Below are positions 38,401 to 49,006 of a stretch of 64,000 nucleotides of DNA, one piece after another. The notes below the pieces were generated by a model. It saw nothing but the letters and a program-made list of their open reading frames with translations. It did not search any database and was not told the DNA's origin. The position numbers and the translations under genes were made by a program. The stretch's first letter is position 1; every line of letters starts with the position of its first letter. The stretch is taken from the NCBI GenBank assembly GCA_041545745.1, contig CP168152.1:1734001-1798000 (forward strand), read 5' to 3'. This DNA comes from Stenotrophomonas indicatrix (GTDB taxonomy: Bacteria > Pseudomonadota > Gammaproteobacteria > Xanthomonadales > Xanthomonadaceae).

Positions 38401-38462
38401 GTAGATGCCGACCTTGGTCGGCTGGTCCTGCAGCGCAGGCGCCAACCAAGGTTGGCGGCTAC
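38401..38462. repeat. SMAG-type inverted dimer
   Basis: GTAG at the left, CTAC at the right, with GCCGACC/GGTCGGC and GCCAACC/GGTTGGC stems. It is of the same subtype as at 6849 and 8311. It follows lolD by 19 bp. Confidence 0.8.
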
Positions 38463-38577
38463 CGCGGTTGCAAGCGATCTGGGACCACCGACCAACGGCT
38501 GAACTGGGCCGCCGGCCGTCGCGCCGGCGCTGCATGACTGGGCGCATGATGTACACAGTTCGTCCGTGGAGATCACC

Positions 38578-39036
38578 ATGAAGACCCCGCTGTTGATCGC
38601 CGGGCTGTGCCTGGCCCTGGCTGGCTGTGCAACGACTGGCCGCTTGGGCAGTGCCGAGAAGCTGGAGCTGTATCGTGCCCACGCCGGGGCCCCCCAGAAG
38701 GACATGCAGTTCTTCGGCAGCCTCAATGGCTGGACCGAACTGGGCGACAGCGCGCTGGCGGTCTGGACCAAGCCCAGCGAAGCCTACCTGCTGGAGCTGA
38801 GCGGACCGTGCCCGGATCTGTCCTACGCACCCGCGATCGGCCTGACCAGCCACATGGGGCGTGTCTCGGCGCCGTTCGACAAGGTGCTGGTGCGCGACCC
38901 GACCAGTGGCCCGCGCATGCCGTGCTTCATCAAGACCATCCGCAAGCTGGACGTGAAGTCGCTGCGGGCAGAGGAAAAGGAAATGCGCCAGGCGCAGGTG
39001 CAGGAACGCGAGGAATCCATGTCGCCCGCGAAGTGA
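38578..39036 (+). CDS. hypothetical lipoprotein (DUF6491-like)
   Basis: A 152-residue predicted lipoprotein with lipobox LAGC (Cys about residue 17). After CATTGRLGSAEKLELYRAHA comes a compact domain with a conserved cysteine pair (SGPCPDLSY and RMPCFIKTIRKLD) that could form a disulfide. The C-terminus is a charged helix. It resembles the DUF6491 proteins of Xanthomonadaceae, but I recall this family only loosely. GGAG lies 7 bases before ATG 38578. Function unknown. Confidence 0.7.
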   Translation: MKTPLLIAGLCLALAGCATTGRLGSAEKLELYRAHAGAPQKDMQFFGSLNGWTELGDSALAVWTKPSEAYLLELSGPCPDLSYAPAIGLTSHMGRVSAPFDKVLVRDPTSGPRMPCFIKTIRKLDVKSLRAEEKEMRQAQVQEREESMSPAK

Positions 39037-39040
39037 TGCG

Positions 39041-39103
39041 GTAGTGCCGGCCGCTGGCCGGCACCCCGGATGTGCCAGGTTGCCGGCCAGCGGCCGGCAC
39101 TAC
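39041..39103. repeat. SMAG-type inverted dimer
   Basis: GTAG...CTAC dimer with CCGGCCGCTGGCCGG and CCGGCCAGCGGCCGG hairpins in the convergent gap between the lipoprotein gene and yggX. Same subtype as 18353 and 30948. Confidence 0.85.
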
Positions 39104-39109
39104 CGGGAG

Positions 39110-39379
39110 TCAGGCCTCGGGTACGAACCCGGCGGGCTTCTCCGCGTCCTTCTCGAACAGGAACTTCACCAGTTCCGTTTCCAGCAATGCGCGATGCTCC
39201 GGCTTTCGCGGGGAGAGACGGTTTTCGTTGATCAGCATGGTCTGGTGTGCCAGCCACGCGGTCCAGGCCGGCTTGCCGATGTGGTTGAACACACGCTGGC
39301 CCAGCTCGCCCGGGTAAGGCACGAAGTCCAGGCCCTCGGCATCGCGTTGTTCGTACTGGCAGAAGACGGTTCGGGGCAT
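39110..39379 (-). CDS. yggX: Fe(2+)-trafficking protein YggX
   Basis: An 89-residue cytosolic protein linked to protection of labile Fe-S clusters from oxidants. It begins [20 protein letters not shown], with the conserved Cys7, and continues [20 protein letters not shown] and [14 protein letters not shown] 39379 fits the family; an upstream GTG at 39388 overlaps the mutY stop. The mutY-yggX pair is conserved across gammaproteobacteria, coupling oxidative DNA repair with iron-sulfur protection. Confidence 0.95.
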   Translation of the reverse strand: MPRTVFCQYEQRDAEGLDFVPYPGELGQRVFNHIGKPAWTAWLAHQTMLINENRLSPRKPEHRALLETELVKFLFEKDAEKPAGFVPEA

Positions 39380-39384
39380 GGCAC

Positions 39385-40509
39385 TCACTCGTGGTTGCGG
39401 GATTTCGCGGAGGTTCGCTTGGGGGCCTTGATGGGTGTGCCATCAAGCAGTTTTCGGATAGGGGCTGGCAAACCCAGTACAGACAGTTCGGCGGCGCCGA
39501 CCCAGCGCAGCGTGGGTTCTTCGACGCGCAGGCCGTGCACCTGCCGTGACAATACCTGCAGATGCAGCTTGTAGTGGCTGAAGGTGTGCTGCAGCACCGG
39601 TAGTTCCTCGGCATCTTCCAGCGAACCATCGACGTGCACGTCGAACCAGTCCTGCAGCTCGCTGCCCGCATCGGCCTGCGGAAGCGTCCACAGCTGCGCC
39701 CAGATGCCGGTGTCCGGCCGCTTCTGCAGCAGCACGCGCTGCTGCTTGTCGCGCAGCAGCAGGGCCACCGCCTCGCGTTCGGGCAGCACCCTGCTCGGCT
39801 TTGCTGTTGGCAGCTCGGCCGTGCGGCCTTCGCGACGGGCCACGCAATCCTCCTGCAGGGGACAGATCACGCAGGCCGGTCTGGACCGGCTGCAGACCGT
39901 CGCACCGAGGTCCATCTGCGCCTGGGTGTAGTCGGCCATGCGCGCCGCCGGGACCTGGGCGGCCTGTGCTTCGGCGATGGCCCACAGCTGCTTTTCGACG
40001 GCGGGCAGGCCAGGAAAGCCTTCGACGCCGTGATAGCGGCTGAGCACGCGCTTGACGTTGCCGTCGAGGATCGCGAACGGGTCGTTCCAGGCTTGGCTGA
40101 GGATCGCGCCGGCGGTACTGCGGCCGATGCCGGGCAGGTCGTGCAGGGCATCGAAATCATGCGGCAGGTCGCCGCCGTGCTCGGCCACGCAGCGCTTGGC
40201 GGCGGCATGCAGATTGCGTGCGCGCGCGTAGTAGCCCAGTCCAGCCCACTGCGCCATCACCGCGTCGTTGCTGGCGGCGGCGAGGTCGGGCAGGGTGGGG
40301 AAGTGCTGCAGGAAACGGTGGAAGTACGGAATGACCGTTGCCACCTGGGTCTGCTGCAGCATGATCTCGGACAACCAGACCCGATACGGGCTGCGCGGAT
40401 GCTGCCACGGCAGGTCGTGGCGGCCGTGGTCGTCGAACCAGTGCAGCAGGCGGGCGACGAAGCCGTGCTCAGGAGCTGGCTTGGCGCTGGCGTTCGGCTG
40501 GCGGGGCAT
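39385..40509 (-). CDS. mutY: A/G-specific adenine glycosylase
   Basis: A 374-residue repair enzyme removing adenine mispaired with 8-oxoguanine. The helix-hairpin-helix and catalytic Asp are in [20 protein letters not shown], with the catalytic Glu earlier in [20 protein letters not shown]. The [4Fe-4S] ligands are in [19 protein letters not shown]-terminal MutT-like domain that reads 8-oxoG covers the last ~130 residues. ATG 40509 was chosen; the longer frame reads into the SMAG repeats. Confidence 0.96.
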   Translation of the reverse strand: MPRQPNASAKPAPEHGFVARLLHWFDDHGRHDLPWQHPRSPYRVWLSEIMLQQTQVATVIPYFHRFLQHFPTLPDLAAASNDAVMAQWAGLGYYARARNLHAAAKRCVAEHGGDLPHDFDALHDLPGIGRSTAGAILSQAWNDPFAILDGNVKRVLSRYHGVEGFPGLPAVEKQLWAIAEAQAAQVPAARMADYTQAQMDLGATVCSRSRPACVICPLQEDCVARREGRTAELPTAKPSRVLPEREAVALLLRDKQQRVLLQKRPDTGIWAQLWTLPQADAGSELQDWFDVHVDGSLEDAEELPVLQHTFSHYKLHLQVLSRQVHGLRVEEPTLRWVGAAELSVLGLPAPIRKLLDGTPIKAPKRTSAKSRNHE

Positions 40510-40525
40510 CGGTACTCCAAGAGGC

Positions 40526-40580
40526 AGCCACCCATGGGGTGGCTCTACCGGGTTGCAGTAGAGCCACGCCATGCGTGGCT
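40526..40580. repeat. SMAG-type pair, one inverted
   Basis: AGCCACCCATGGGGTGGCTCTAC-type monomer (40526-40548) is followed by a GTAG-headed AGCCACGCC monomer ending at 40580. The heads CTAC and GTAG face each other. The pair fills the gap between mutY and ftsY. Confidence 0.7.
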
Positions 40581-40590
40581 GCGCGGTGTG

Positions 40591-41934
40591 TCAGGCACCC
40601 AGCGCTTCGGGCAACAGGGCGTCGACGAAAGCTTCCGGATCGAACACACGCAGGTCTTCCGGGCGCTCGCCGATGCCGGCGAAACGGATCGGAATGCCGA
40701 ACTCACGGGCCAGCGCGAACACCACGCCGCCCTTGGCGGTGCCGTCCAGCTTGGTCACCACCAGGCCGGTCACCTTGACCGCGGCATTGAACTGGCGCAG
40801 CTGCGAAAGCGCGTTCTGGCCGGTAGTGCCGTCGATCACCATCAGCACTTCGTGCGGCGCGTTCTCGTCGATCTTGCCGAGCACGCGGCGGATCTTGCCC
40901 AACTCATTCATCAGCCCGGACTGGGTGTGCAGGCGGCCCGCGGTATCGGCGATCAGAACCGACGTGCCACGGGCCTTGCCGGCCTGCAGTGCGTCGTAGG
41001 CGACCGAGGCGGCATCGGCGTTCTGCCCCTGCGCGACCACGGCCACGCCGTTGCGCTCGCCCCAGATCTGCAACTGGGCCACGGCGGCAGCGCGGAAGGT
41101 ATCGCCAGCGGCCAGCATCAGGCTGTGGCCCTCGTCCTTGAAGCGCTTGGCCAGCTTGCCGATGGTGGTGGTCTTGCCGACGCCGTTGACGCCGACGGTC
41201 AGCACCACGAAGGGCTTGGCGTTGCGGTCGATGACCAGCGGCTTGGACACCGGCTGCAGGATTGCGATCAGATCGGCGCGGAGTGCTGCCAGCAGGGCGT
41301 TGGCATCGATGAACTCGCGCGCCTTCATGCGCTTGCGCAGGTCAGCGATCAGGTCGGTGGTGGCGGCAACGCCGACGTCGGCGGTCAGCAGCGCGGTCTC
41401 GATCTCGTCCAGCAGGTCGTCATCGAGTTTGGGATTACGTGAGAACAGGCCGCCGAAACTGCGGGCGAAAGCGCTGTTGCGCAGGCGCTCGCGCCAGCCG
41501 GGCTTGCCGGCCGGGGCAGGCGGGGCATCGACCAGCACCGGCAGGTCGGCGGCGGGGGCGGCCGGTTCCTGCGCGGGGATGACCGGGGCCAGCGGAGCGA
41601 GGACCGCAGCGGCGGCGGCCGCTTCGGCTGCGAAGTTCTCCGGCGCCAGCACGCGGTCCGGCGCGGCTTCCGGAATGGCTTCCTGCGGCGGTTCCAGCGT
41701 TGCCTGCGGAGCCGGAGCCGGTGCCGCTGACGTTGCGGGCGCAACGACATCGGGAATGGCAGCCGGCACAGGCGCTTCCGCCACGGGCGGTGCTACCGGT
41801 GCGGCCGGGGCCTGCTCGGGCGGCGCGGCCGACGGGAATGCCGCCGCCAGCTCTTCAGCCGAGTAGTGCTGGGTCTTGGGCGCGTCCGGTGTGGCGGCGT
41901 CCTGGGGCTTCTTGCGGCGGAAAAAACTGAGCAT
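40591..41934 (-). CDS. ftsY: signal recognition particle receptor FtsY
   Basis: A 447-residue SRP GTPase that brings ribosome-SRP complexes to the translocon. The first ~150 residues are an Ala/Pro-rich acidic A-domain after a basic MLSFFRRKKP start. The NG domain follows: GVNGVGKTTTIGKLAKRF (G1), DTFRAAAVAQL, DTAGRLHTQ (G3), TKLDGTAKGG (G4) and GIGERPEDLRVFD at the end. ATG 41934 was chosen over a TTG two codons upstream. Confidence 0.95.
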   Translation of the reverse strand: MLSFFRRKKPQDAATPDAPKTQHYSAEELAAAFPSAAPPEQAPAAPVAPPVAEAPVPAAIPDVVAPATSAAPAPAPQATLEPPQEAIPEAAPDRVLAPENFAAEAAAAAAVLAPLAPVIPAQEPAAPAADLPVLVDAPPAPAGKPGWRERLRNSAFARSFGGLFSRNPKLDDDLLDEIETALLTADVGVAATTDLIADLRKRMKAREFIDANALLAALRADLIAILQPVSKPLVIDRNAKPFVVLTVGVNGVGKTTTIGKLAKRFKDEGHSLMLAAGDTFRAAAVAQLQIWGERNGVAVVAQGQNADAASVAYDALQAGKARGTSVLIADTAGRLHTQSGLMNELGKIRRVLGKIDENAPHEVLMVIDGTTGQNALSQLRQFNAAVKVTGLVVTKLDGTAKGGVVFALAREFGIPIRFAGIGERPEDLRVFDPEAFVDALLPEALGA

Positions 41935-42065
41935 TGGCAAAAGGCGCTGAAATCAGAGGGATATGCTACCACCCGGGCCTGTCTGGCCGGCGTGGACTCA
42001 AGGTCGCAGCCGCGCGGCCGTTAACCGGTGCGGAAGGCTGCGTTGGGCGGCCTGGGAGACCGCCG

Positions 42066-42368
42066 ATGAACGATGTGACCGGTGTTGCCCTCAGCGGGAT
42101 GCGTGCGGCCCAGCGGGGCGTGCAGGTGGCCGCGCACAACGTGGCCAACCTGGCGACCGCGAATGCCCCGCGACTGCAACTGCAGCGCGGAGCGGCAGCG
42201 CAGGGTGGGGTGGAGACTCGGGTGATCTCTACTGGTGACACAGGCCCGACCACGCCGCTGGGTGACCTGTTGGCCGCCAAGGCCGAGGTGGTGGCGTTTG
42301 CTGCCAACGCTGCGGTGATCCGCCGCGAGGACCAGATGCTGGGCTCGCTGCTGGATCGGCAGGCCTGA
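42066..42368 (+). CDS. orphan flagellar basal-body rod-like small protein
   Basis: A 100-residue protein whose N-terminus, GVALSGMRAAQRGVQVAAHNVANLATANA, shown in part as AAQRGVQVAAHNVANLATAN, follows the Flg_bb_rod pattern of FlgB/FlgC/FlgG (heptads, Asn-Ile/Val-Ala-Asn). The C-terminus, LLAAKAEVVAFAANAAVIRR, resembles the matching C-terminal helix. The middle domain of true rod proteins is almost absent. No flagellar gene is nearby; it is divergent from ftsY. It may be an unusual rod or export accessory protein, or a decayed duplicate. Coding character is good. Confidence 0.65.
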   Translation: MNDVTGVALSGMRAAQRGVQVAAHNVANLATANAPRLQLQRGAAAQGGVETRVISTGDTGPTTPLGDLLAAKAEVVAFAANAAVIRREDQMLGSLLDRQA

Positions 42369-42479
42369 TCCTACCGGTTCTGGGCGGGCCGGTGGCTGGC
42401 CATGAGGGCAATCGTGGCGGCCTGTTTCTGCGGAATACCAACCTCGCCGTGCTTCTGAGGACAACCGCGATGCGCCTTG

Positions 42480-42640
42480 GTAGGTGCCAACCTTGGTTGG
42501 CACGCTTTTGCAGTCGAACCATGCTCGGCAGCTTTTCAAGTGCCAACCAAGGTTGGCACCTGCCAGGGCAGCGACAGCGCCAACCAAGGTTGGCCTCTAC
42601 CGGGGCAATGGCGGTGCCAACCGGGGTTGGCACCCTCCAG
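42480..42640. repeat. cluster of four CCAACC-type SMAG monomers
   Basis: GCCAACCTTGGTTGGC, GCCAACCAAGGTTGGC (twice) and GCCAACCGGGGTTGGC hairpins occur between 42480 and 42640, in mixed orientation and with GTAG or CTAC heads partly kept. They lie in the convergent gap between the rod-like gene and htpG. It is the densest repeat cluster of this subtype in the window. Confidence 0.8.
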
Positions 42641-42661
42641 GCTGGGCGATCCCGGCATCGA

Positions 42662-44554
42662 TCAGGCCGACAGTTCCAGCAGCAGCTTGTTCAGACGGGC
42701 CACGTACGCACCCGGATCCTTCAGGCTGTCGCCGGCGGCCAGTGCGGCCTGGTCGAACAGCACCCGGCCCAGGTCGTCGAAACGTGCGCCATCGGCTTCG
42801 GCATCAAGCTTGGCGATCAGCGGATGACCCGGATTGATCTCCAGTACCGGCTTGCTGTCGGGCACCTTCTGGCCGCTGGCTTCCAGGATCTGGCGCATCT
42901 GCAGGCCCAGGTCCTGTTCGCCGATGGCCAGCACCGCCGGCGAATCGGTCAAGCGGTGTGACACGCGCACTTCGGCCACGTCATCGCCGAGTACGTTCTT
43001 CAGGCGCTCGACCAGGCCCTGCTTGTCCTTCGCCGCTGCTTCCTGCTCCTGCTTGTCTGCTTCGCTTTCCAGCGCGCCCAGGTCGAGGTCGCCGCGGGCG
43101 ATGTCGACGAAGCCCTTGCTGTCGAAATCGGTCAGGTAGCCCATCAGCCACTCGTCGATGCGATCGGTCAGCAGCAGGACTTCGATGCCCTTCTTGCGGA
43201 ACACTTCCAGATGCGGGCTGTTGCGCACCTGGCTGTAGCTCTCGCCGGTCAGGTAATAGATCTTGTCCTGGCCTTCGGCCATGCGACCGATGTAATCGGC
43301 CAGCGACACGGTCTGTGCATCGGCCTCGCCACGGGTGGAGGCGAAGCGCAGCAGGCCGGCGACCTTCTCACGGTTGTTGTAGTCCTCGGCCGGGCCTTCC
43401 TTCAGCACCTGGCCGAATTCCTTCCAGAACGCGGCGTACTGTTCGGGCTTGTCGTTGGACAGCTTCTCCAGCATGTCCAGCGAACGCTTGGTCAGCGCCG
43501 CCTTCATCGAATCGATGACCGGGCCGGACTGCAGGATTTCGCGCGAGACATTCAGTGACAGGTCGTTGGAATCGACTACGCCCTTGATGAAGCGCAGGTA
43601 CAGCGGCAGGAACTGCTCGGCCTGGTCCATCACGAATACGCGCTGCACGTACAGCTTCAGGCCCTTGGGCGCATCGCGGTGGTACAGGTCGAACGGCGCA
43701 CGGCCCGGCACGTACAGCAGCGAGGTGTACTCCAGCTTGCCTTCAACCTTGTTGTGGCTCCACGCCAGCGGGTCGCTGTGGTCGTGGGCGACGTGCTTGT
43801 AGAACTCGGTGTACTCCGCATCGCTGATCTCGGTGCGCGGGCGGGTCCACAGCGCGCTGGCGCGGTTGACGGTTTCCCATTCGACGGCAGCACCTTCTTC
43901 GCCGCCTTCCTTGGGCATCTGGATCGGCAGGCCGATGTGGTCGGAGTACTTCTTGAGGATGCTGCGCAGGCGCCAGCCGTCGGCGAAGTCGTGCTCGCCA
44001 TCCTTCAGGTGCAGGACGATACGGGTGCCGCGCTCGGCCTTGTCGATGGTGGCAACGTCGAAATCGCCTTCGCCACGCGAGGTCCAGCGCACGCCTTCAT
44101 TGGCTGCCAGGCCGGCGCGACGCGAGGTGACTTCGACCTCATCGGCGACGATGAAGGCGCTGTAGAAGCCGACGCCGAACTGGCCGATCAGCTGCGAATC
44201 CTTCTTCTGGTCGCCGGACAGCTGGCGCAGGAAGTCGCCGGTGCCGGACTTGGCGATGGTGCCGAGGTGGGTGATGGCATCGGCGCGGCTCATGCCAATG
44301 CCGTTGTCTTCGATGGTGATGGTGTGGGCGGCCGGATCGAAGCTGACGCGCACGCGAAGCTCGCTGTCGCCTTCCAGCAGGGCCGGCTGGGTCAGGGCCT
44401 CGAAGCGCAGCTTGTCGGCGGCGTCGGCGGCATTGGAGACCAGCTCGCGGAGGAAGATTTCCTTGTTGGAGTACAGCGAGTGGATCATCAACTGCAGCAG
44501 CTGCTTGACTTCGGTCTGGAAGCCAAGGGTTTCGGTCTGGATCGTCTCGGTCAT
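42662..44554 (-). CDS. htpG: molecular chaperone HtpG (Hsp90)
   Basis: A 630-residue cytosolic dimeric ATPase chaperone. The Bergerat fold appears as [20 protein letters not shown], then [20 protein letters not shown] and [19 protein letters not shown]. The middle and C-terminal domains follow the family pattern, with [20 protein letters not shown] [19 protein letters not shown]. Length is typical. A possible heat-shock promoter lies about 50-80 bp upstream. Confidence 0.97.
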   Translation of the reverse strand: MTETIQTETLGFQTEVKQLLQLMIHSLYSNKEIFLRELVSNAADAADKLRFEALTQPALLEGDSELRVRVSFDPAAHTITIEDNGIGMSRADAITHLGTIAKSGTGDFLRQLSGDQKKDSQLIGQFGVGFYSAFIVADEVEVTSRRAGLAANEGVRWTSRGEGDFDVATIDKAERGTRIVLHLKDGEHDFADGWRLRSILKKYSDHIGLPIQMPKEGGEEGAAVEWETVNRASALWTRPRTEISDAEYTEFYKHVAHDHSDPLAWSHNKVEGKLEYTSLLYVPGRAPFDLYHRDAPKGLKLYVQRVFVMDQAEQFLPLYLRFIKGVVDSNDLSLNVSREILQSGPVIDSMKAALTKRSLDMLEKLSNDKPEQYAAFWKEFGQVLKEGPAEDYNNREKVAGLLRFASTRGEADAQTVSLADYIGRMAEGQDKIYYLTGESYSQVRNSPHLEVFRKKGIEVLLLTDRIDEWLMGYLTDFDSKGFVDIARGDLDLGALESEADKQEQEAAAKDKQGLVERLKNVLGDDVAEVRVSHRLTDSPAVLAIGEQDLGLQMRQILEASGQKVPDSKPVLEINPGHPLIAKLDAEADGARFDDLGRVLFDQAALAAGDSLKDPGAYVARLNKLLLELSA

Positions 44555-44605
44555 CGGTTAGGGCTCCATGTGCAATGCCGCGCAAGCGCGTGCGGCCTCG
44601 CCAAG

Positions 44606-44636
44606 GGGTAAGGGTGATTGTCCCGAAATCAAGGGG
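44606..44636 (-). promoter_or_regulatory. possible heat-shock (sigma-32) promoter of htpG
   Basis: On the minus strand CCCCTTGAT (44636-44628) resembles the sigma-32 -35 element, and a CCCTTACCCC stretch (about 44615-44606) stands where a C-rich -10 would be. The -10 match is poor. The assignment leans on htpG being a heat-shock gene elsewhere. Confidence 0.3.
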
Positions 44637-44706
44637 TTGGTCGGCCGGGCTGCGCCCGGCACCCGCCGAGGCCAAATCAACAGCAACAGCGGGCATTCCA
44701 TGGGAT

Positions 44707-44809
44707 GGCGGGGCGGTGTGGGTGGGCAGGACACGCCGTAAACCCATCCATGGGGCTCGATGGCGCCATCCATGGCGCCAACGGTCCAGCCCACCCACAC
44801 CGCCCCGCC
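44707..44809 (+). repeat. long palindromic element, copy D
   Basis: Arms of 26 nt (44707-44732, 44784-44809) match at 25 positions. The core is the A/B type, with CCCATCCATGGG and TGGCGCCATCCATGGCGCCA. The arm begins GGCGGGGCGGTGT, shared with A and H, and then diverges. Confidence 0.85.
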
Positions 44810-44833
44810 TTCGACAGATCGTCGCGACCTGCA

Positions 44834-44856
44834 GTAGATCCACGCCATGCGTGGAT
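44834..44856. repeat. SMAG monomer between palindromes D and E
   Basis: A single GTAG-headed ATCCACGC/GCGTGGAT hairpin, identical to the monomers at 1317 and 1366. It stands 24 bp after element D, the same relative place as in composites A and H. Confidence 0.8.
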
Positions 44857-44917
44857 GAAATCTCTCAGATATCGAAACCCCACGAGCCGTTCCGACAGAT
44901 CGCAGGAAACTGTCGAA

Positions 44918-45019
44918 GGCGGGGTGGGTCCGGTTGAGGGGGCGTGAGCCGCATGGATGCGGCGACCGAGCTTACATGGACGTACTTGCAGCGGCCCCCT
45001 CAACCGGACCCACCCCGCC
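44918..45019 (-). repeat. long palindromic element, copy E
   Basis: Arms 44918-44943 and 44994-45019 are perfectly complementary over 26 nt. The core (minus strand) belongs to the second type: TACGTCCATGTA in place of CCCATCCATGGG, and GCCGCATCCATGCGGC in place of the GGCGCC hairpin. It forms a convergent pair with D. Confidence 0.85.
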
Positions 45020-45138
45020 AACCCACAGGAAACCAACTTTTGACGTTGCTTCGGCCTCTGCGGGTGCCGGGCCCAGCCCGGCCGAACTACAATCCCGCTC
45101 ATGCTGAAATTCTCGAATACCTCCCGCCGGGGGCGCCG

Positions 45139-46253
<1,115 letters not shown>

Positions 46254-46331
46254 GCCCCGGCCCGCAGTAGATCCTGTAGTACCACGCACCCCATTACGCA
46301 CACCAACACGCAACATTCCGGGAGGAAACCC

Positions 46332-46823
46332 ATGAACAACACCATGCGCGCGATGCTGATCGCCTCGTTTGCCCTGGCTTTCACCGCCTGCAAGAAGGAA
46401 GAAGCCGCTCCGGTCGACGAAGCCAAGCAGGCGCTGGTCGCCCCGGCCAAGGAAGACGACGCAGGCTGGAAGAAGTACCTGCAGGAAGTGGCCATCCAGA
46501 ACATGGGCAACATCACCAACAGCCCGTTCCTGTACTACCTCTCGCCGGAAACCGACCCGGACTTCCAGGCCAAGTACGAGCGCCAGACCGAAAGCGCGAC
46601 CCAGGCCGTGGCCCGTGGCGTGCAGCCGGGCAACATGCTGGCCTTCGGTTCGTCGGCCTCGGGCAAGATGGCTGACATGATCCAGGTCGTGTTCAAGGAC
46701 GTCTCGCCGGATTCCATGAAGGGCGTGCGCGTCGTCTTCATCGGCCAGTCCGCCGACAACGCCCGCGTGCAGGCCGTGGTCCAGCCGACCGGTGCCGAGT
46801 ACATTTTCGTCGAAGCCAAGTAA
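46332..46823 (+). CDS. hypothetical lipoprotein
   Basis: A 163-residue predicted lipoprotein: a short signal ASFALAFTAC with the Cys at residue 20 followed by KKEE, which argues for retention outside the usual Asp+2 rule. The mature part is mostly alpha/beta, with NITNSPFLYYLSPE and GVRVVFIGQSADNARVQAVV, ending EYIFVEAK. I recognise no named domain; it looks like a conserved Xanthomonad envelope protein. GGGAGG precedes the ATG. It lies between coaD and a ferredoxin gene. Confidence 0.7.
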   Translation: MNNTMRAMLIASFALAFTACKKEEAAPVDEAKQALVAPAKEDDAGWKKYLQEVAIQNMGNITNSPFLYYLSPETDPDFQAKYERQTESATQAVARGVQPGNMLAFGSSASGKMADMIQVVFKDVSPDSMKGVRVVFIGQSADNARVQAVVQPTGAEYIFVEAK

Positions 46824-46955
46824 GACCGAGCCGAGGCGGTCGTGCTGCGGCACGACCCGGGCGGCGCCCTGCGATGGGCGCCGCTGATGACCTGACCGGC
46901 CCGCGCGCCCGCGCAGGCCGGTCCTTGTCCCAAGGCGCGGGCGTGGAGTATCGCC

Positions 46956-47237
46956 ATGTCGCTGAAAATCAATGAGCTCTGCGTCAACTGTGACGTATGC
47001 GAGCCGGCCTGCCCGAACCAGGCCATCACGATGGGTGAAACCATCTACGTGATCGACCCCGCCCGCTGTACCGAGTGCGTGGGCCATTTCGACGAACCGC
47101 AGTGCGTGGTCGTCTGCCCGGTCGAGTGCATCGACCCCGATCCGGATATCGTCGAAACCGAAATCGAGCTGCTGGCCAAGTTGCGCCAACTGCAGCACGA
47201 TCATCCCGAACTCTATGCGGAGCCCCCATCCGAATGA
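46956..47237 (+). CDS. yfhL: YfhL-family 2[4Fe-4S] ferredoxin
   Basis: A 93-residue ferredoxin of the Allochromatium type. The first cluster motif is CVNCDVCEPACPNQAI. The second has the family's inserted loop, CTECVGHFDEPQCVVVCP, and a C-terminal helical extension follows. Redox partners are unknown. The stop overlaps the ggt start in ATGA. coaD lies two genes upstream, an association often seen for yfhL. Confidence 0.92.
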   Translation: MSLKINELCVNCDVCEPACPNQAITMGETIYVIDPARCTECVGHFDEPQCVVVCPVECIDPDPDIVETEIELLAKLRQLQHDHPELYAEPPSE

Positions 47238-48961
47238 AGCCGTTCGCCCGCCCCCTGTTGTTGCTCGGCCTGCTGCTGAGCCCCCTTGCCTGGGCTGATG
47301 CCCCGGCCCGCGCCGAGCGCCCTGATGGCGCCGCCATCGCCAGCGGCCACGCTTTGGCCACCCAGGCTGGTGTCGACATCCTGGCCCAGGGCGGCAACGC
47401 CTTCGACGCGGCGGTGGCGGTGTCCTCCACCCTGGCCGTGGTCGAGCCGATCAGTTCCGGACTGGGCGGTGGCGGCTTCTTCCTGCTGCATGATGCGGCC
47501 ACCGGCAAGGACGTGATGCTGGACGCGCGCGAGACCGCGCCGGCCGCGGCCACGCCGCAGGCCTTCCTCGACAAGAAGGGTGACCTGGACCGCGACCGCT
47601 CGGTCAACGGCCCGTGGTCGGCCGGTATTCCGGGCCTGCCGGCGGCGCTGGTCGAACTGTCGGCCAAGCACGGCAAGCTGCCGCTGTCAGCGTCGTTGCA
47701 GCCGGCGATCCGCATCGCGCGTGAAGGCTTCCCGGTCTATGAGCGCATGGCCAAGGGCTATGCCTCGCGCCGTGAAGTGATGGAGCGTTATCCCGGCACG
47801 CGCGAGGTCTACCTGCGCAATGGCAAGCCGATCGCCACCGGTGACCTGTTCAAGCAGCCGGAGCTGGCGCAGACCCTGGAACGCTTGGCAGCCGGCGGCT
47901 TCGATGGCTTCTACAAGGGCCAGACCGGCAAGCTGCTGCTGGCCGGCGTGAAGCAGGCCGGTGGCAAGTGGACCGCCGAGGAACTGGCCGGCTACCGCGT
48001 CAAGCAGCGCGCGCCGATCGTCTTCAACTACAACGGCTGGAAGATCACCACCGCGCCGCCGCCGTCTTCCGGTGGCATCGCGCTGGCCAGCATGCTGCAG
48101 ATCCTGGAAGGCTGGGACATCAAGCAGATGGATGCGGCGCACCGCACCCATCTGGTGGTCGAGTCGATGCGCCGTGCCTACCGCGACCGCACCTTCTTCC
48201 TCGGCGATCCGGATTTCGTGCAGATCCCGCAGAAGGTGCTGGCCAGCAAGGACTACGCGCAGGGCCTGCGTGCGACCATCCACCCGGAAAAGGCTACCCC
48301 CAGCGACCTGCTGTCGGGCAACCCGACGCCGCTGGAAGATGACGAGACCACCCATTTCTCGATCATCGACCGTGACGGCAACCGTGTCGGCGCCACCCAG
48401 ACCGTCAACCTGCTGTATGGCTCGGGCCTGATTCCGAAGGGCACCGGCGTGCTGCTGAACAATGAGATGGACGACTTCGCGCTGAAGCCGGGCACACCCA
48501 ACGCCTTTGGCGTGATGGGGTACGCCGCCAATGCACCGAAAGCGGGCAAGCGCATGCTCAGTTCGATGACGCCGACGTTCATGGAGAACGACGACAAGGT
48601 GATCGTGCTGGGCACGCCTGGTGGCAGCCGCATCATCACCATGGTGCTGCTGGGCATCCTCGGCTACGACGCTGGCCTGGATGCGCAGCAGGTCGCTGCG
48701 CTGCCGCGCTACCACCACCAGTGGCTGCCGGACCTGATCGAAGCGGAAAGCAATGCTTTCGACGCTGGCACCATCAAGCAGCTGCAGGCGATGGGCCACA
48801 AGATCGACCTGCCGGGCGAGGTCGCTGCCGGTGGCCGTGGCTCCAGCCATGTGTGGGGCAACCTGCAGACGGTGGAGTGGGACCGCAAGGCCAACAAACT
48901 GTTTGGTGGCAGCGACCCGCGCAACCCGGTCGGCAGTGCCCAGGTTGTGCCGGCTCCCTGA
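47234..48961 (+). CDS. ggt: gamma-glutamyltranspeptidase
   Basis: A 575-residue periplasmic enzyme that splits glutathione and transfers gamma-glutamyl groups. A signal peptide covers about residues 1-21 (LLLGLLLSPLAWA). The proenzyme cleaves itself before T372 in DDETTHFS to give the N-terminal nucleophile. Other marks are GLGGGGFFLLHDA with the substrate Arg in LDARETAP, and MLSSMTPTFM and GTPGGSRIITMVLLGIL in the small subunit. It overlaps the ferredoxin gene by 4 bp and ends before a strong terminator. Confidence 0.95.
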   Translation: MKPFARPLLLLGLLLSPLAWADAPARAERPDGAAIASGHALATQAGVDILAQGGNAFDAAVAVSSTLAVVEPISSGLGGGGFFLLHDAATGKDVMLDARETAPAAATPQAFLDKKGDLDRDRSVNGPWSAGIPGLPAALVELSAKHGKLPLSASLQPAIRIAREGFPVYERMAKGYASRREVMERYPGTREVYLRNGKPIATGDLFKQPELAQTLERLAAGGFDGFYKGQTGKLLLAGVKQAGGKWTAEELAGYRVKQRAPIVFNYNGWKITTAPPPSSGGIALASMLQILEGWDIKQMDAAHRTHLVVESMRRAYRDRTFFLGDPDFVQIPQKVLASKDYAQGLRATIHPEKATPSDLLSGNPTPLEDDETTHFSIIDRDGNRVGATQTVNLLYGSGLIPKGTGVLLNNEMDDFALKPGTPNAFGVMGYAANAPKAGKRMLSSMTPTFMENDDKVIVLGTPGGSRIITMVLLGILGYDAGLDAQQVAALPRYHHQWLPDLIEAESNAFDAGTIKQLQAMGHKIDLPGEVAAGGRGSSHVWGNLQTVEWDRKANKLFGGSDPRNPVGSAQVVPAP

Positions 48962-49006
48962 TCCGGCGGTAGCGGCGGGCCATGCCCGGCGGACACAACC
49001 CTGAGA

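Larger units (their letters stand above)
44555..45138. other. 584-bp divergent region between htpG and rsmD with palindromes D and E
   Basis: No credible gene was seen. From left: the htpG promoter area, a GCCGGGCTGCGCCCGGC hairpin, a CAACAGCAACAG spacer, element D (44707-44809), a SMAG monomer (44834-44856), element E in the opposite sense (44918-45019), and a second GCCGGGC hairpin near 45068-45084 on the rsmD side. The two composites are thus inverted relative to each other around the SMAG monomer. Confidence 0.7.

Noticed and set aside
41934..42065. An N-terminal extension of the rod-like protein into the ftsY upstream region
   Set aside because: The added 44 residues are Gly/Arg-rich without rod-type heptads, and the ATG at 42066 begins exactly at the conserved N-terminal helix.
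42480..42640. CRISPR-like look of the regularly repeated CCAACC hairpins
   Set aside because: Units are inverted as well as direct, spacers are of uneven length, and the units match SMAG palindromes found throughout the window. No cas genes are present.
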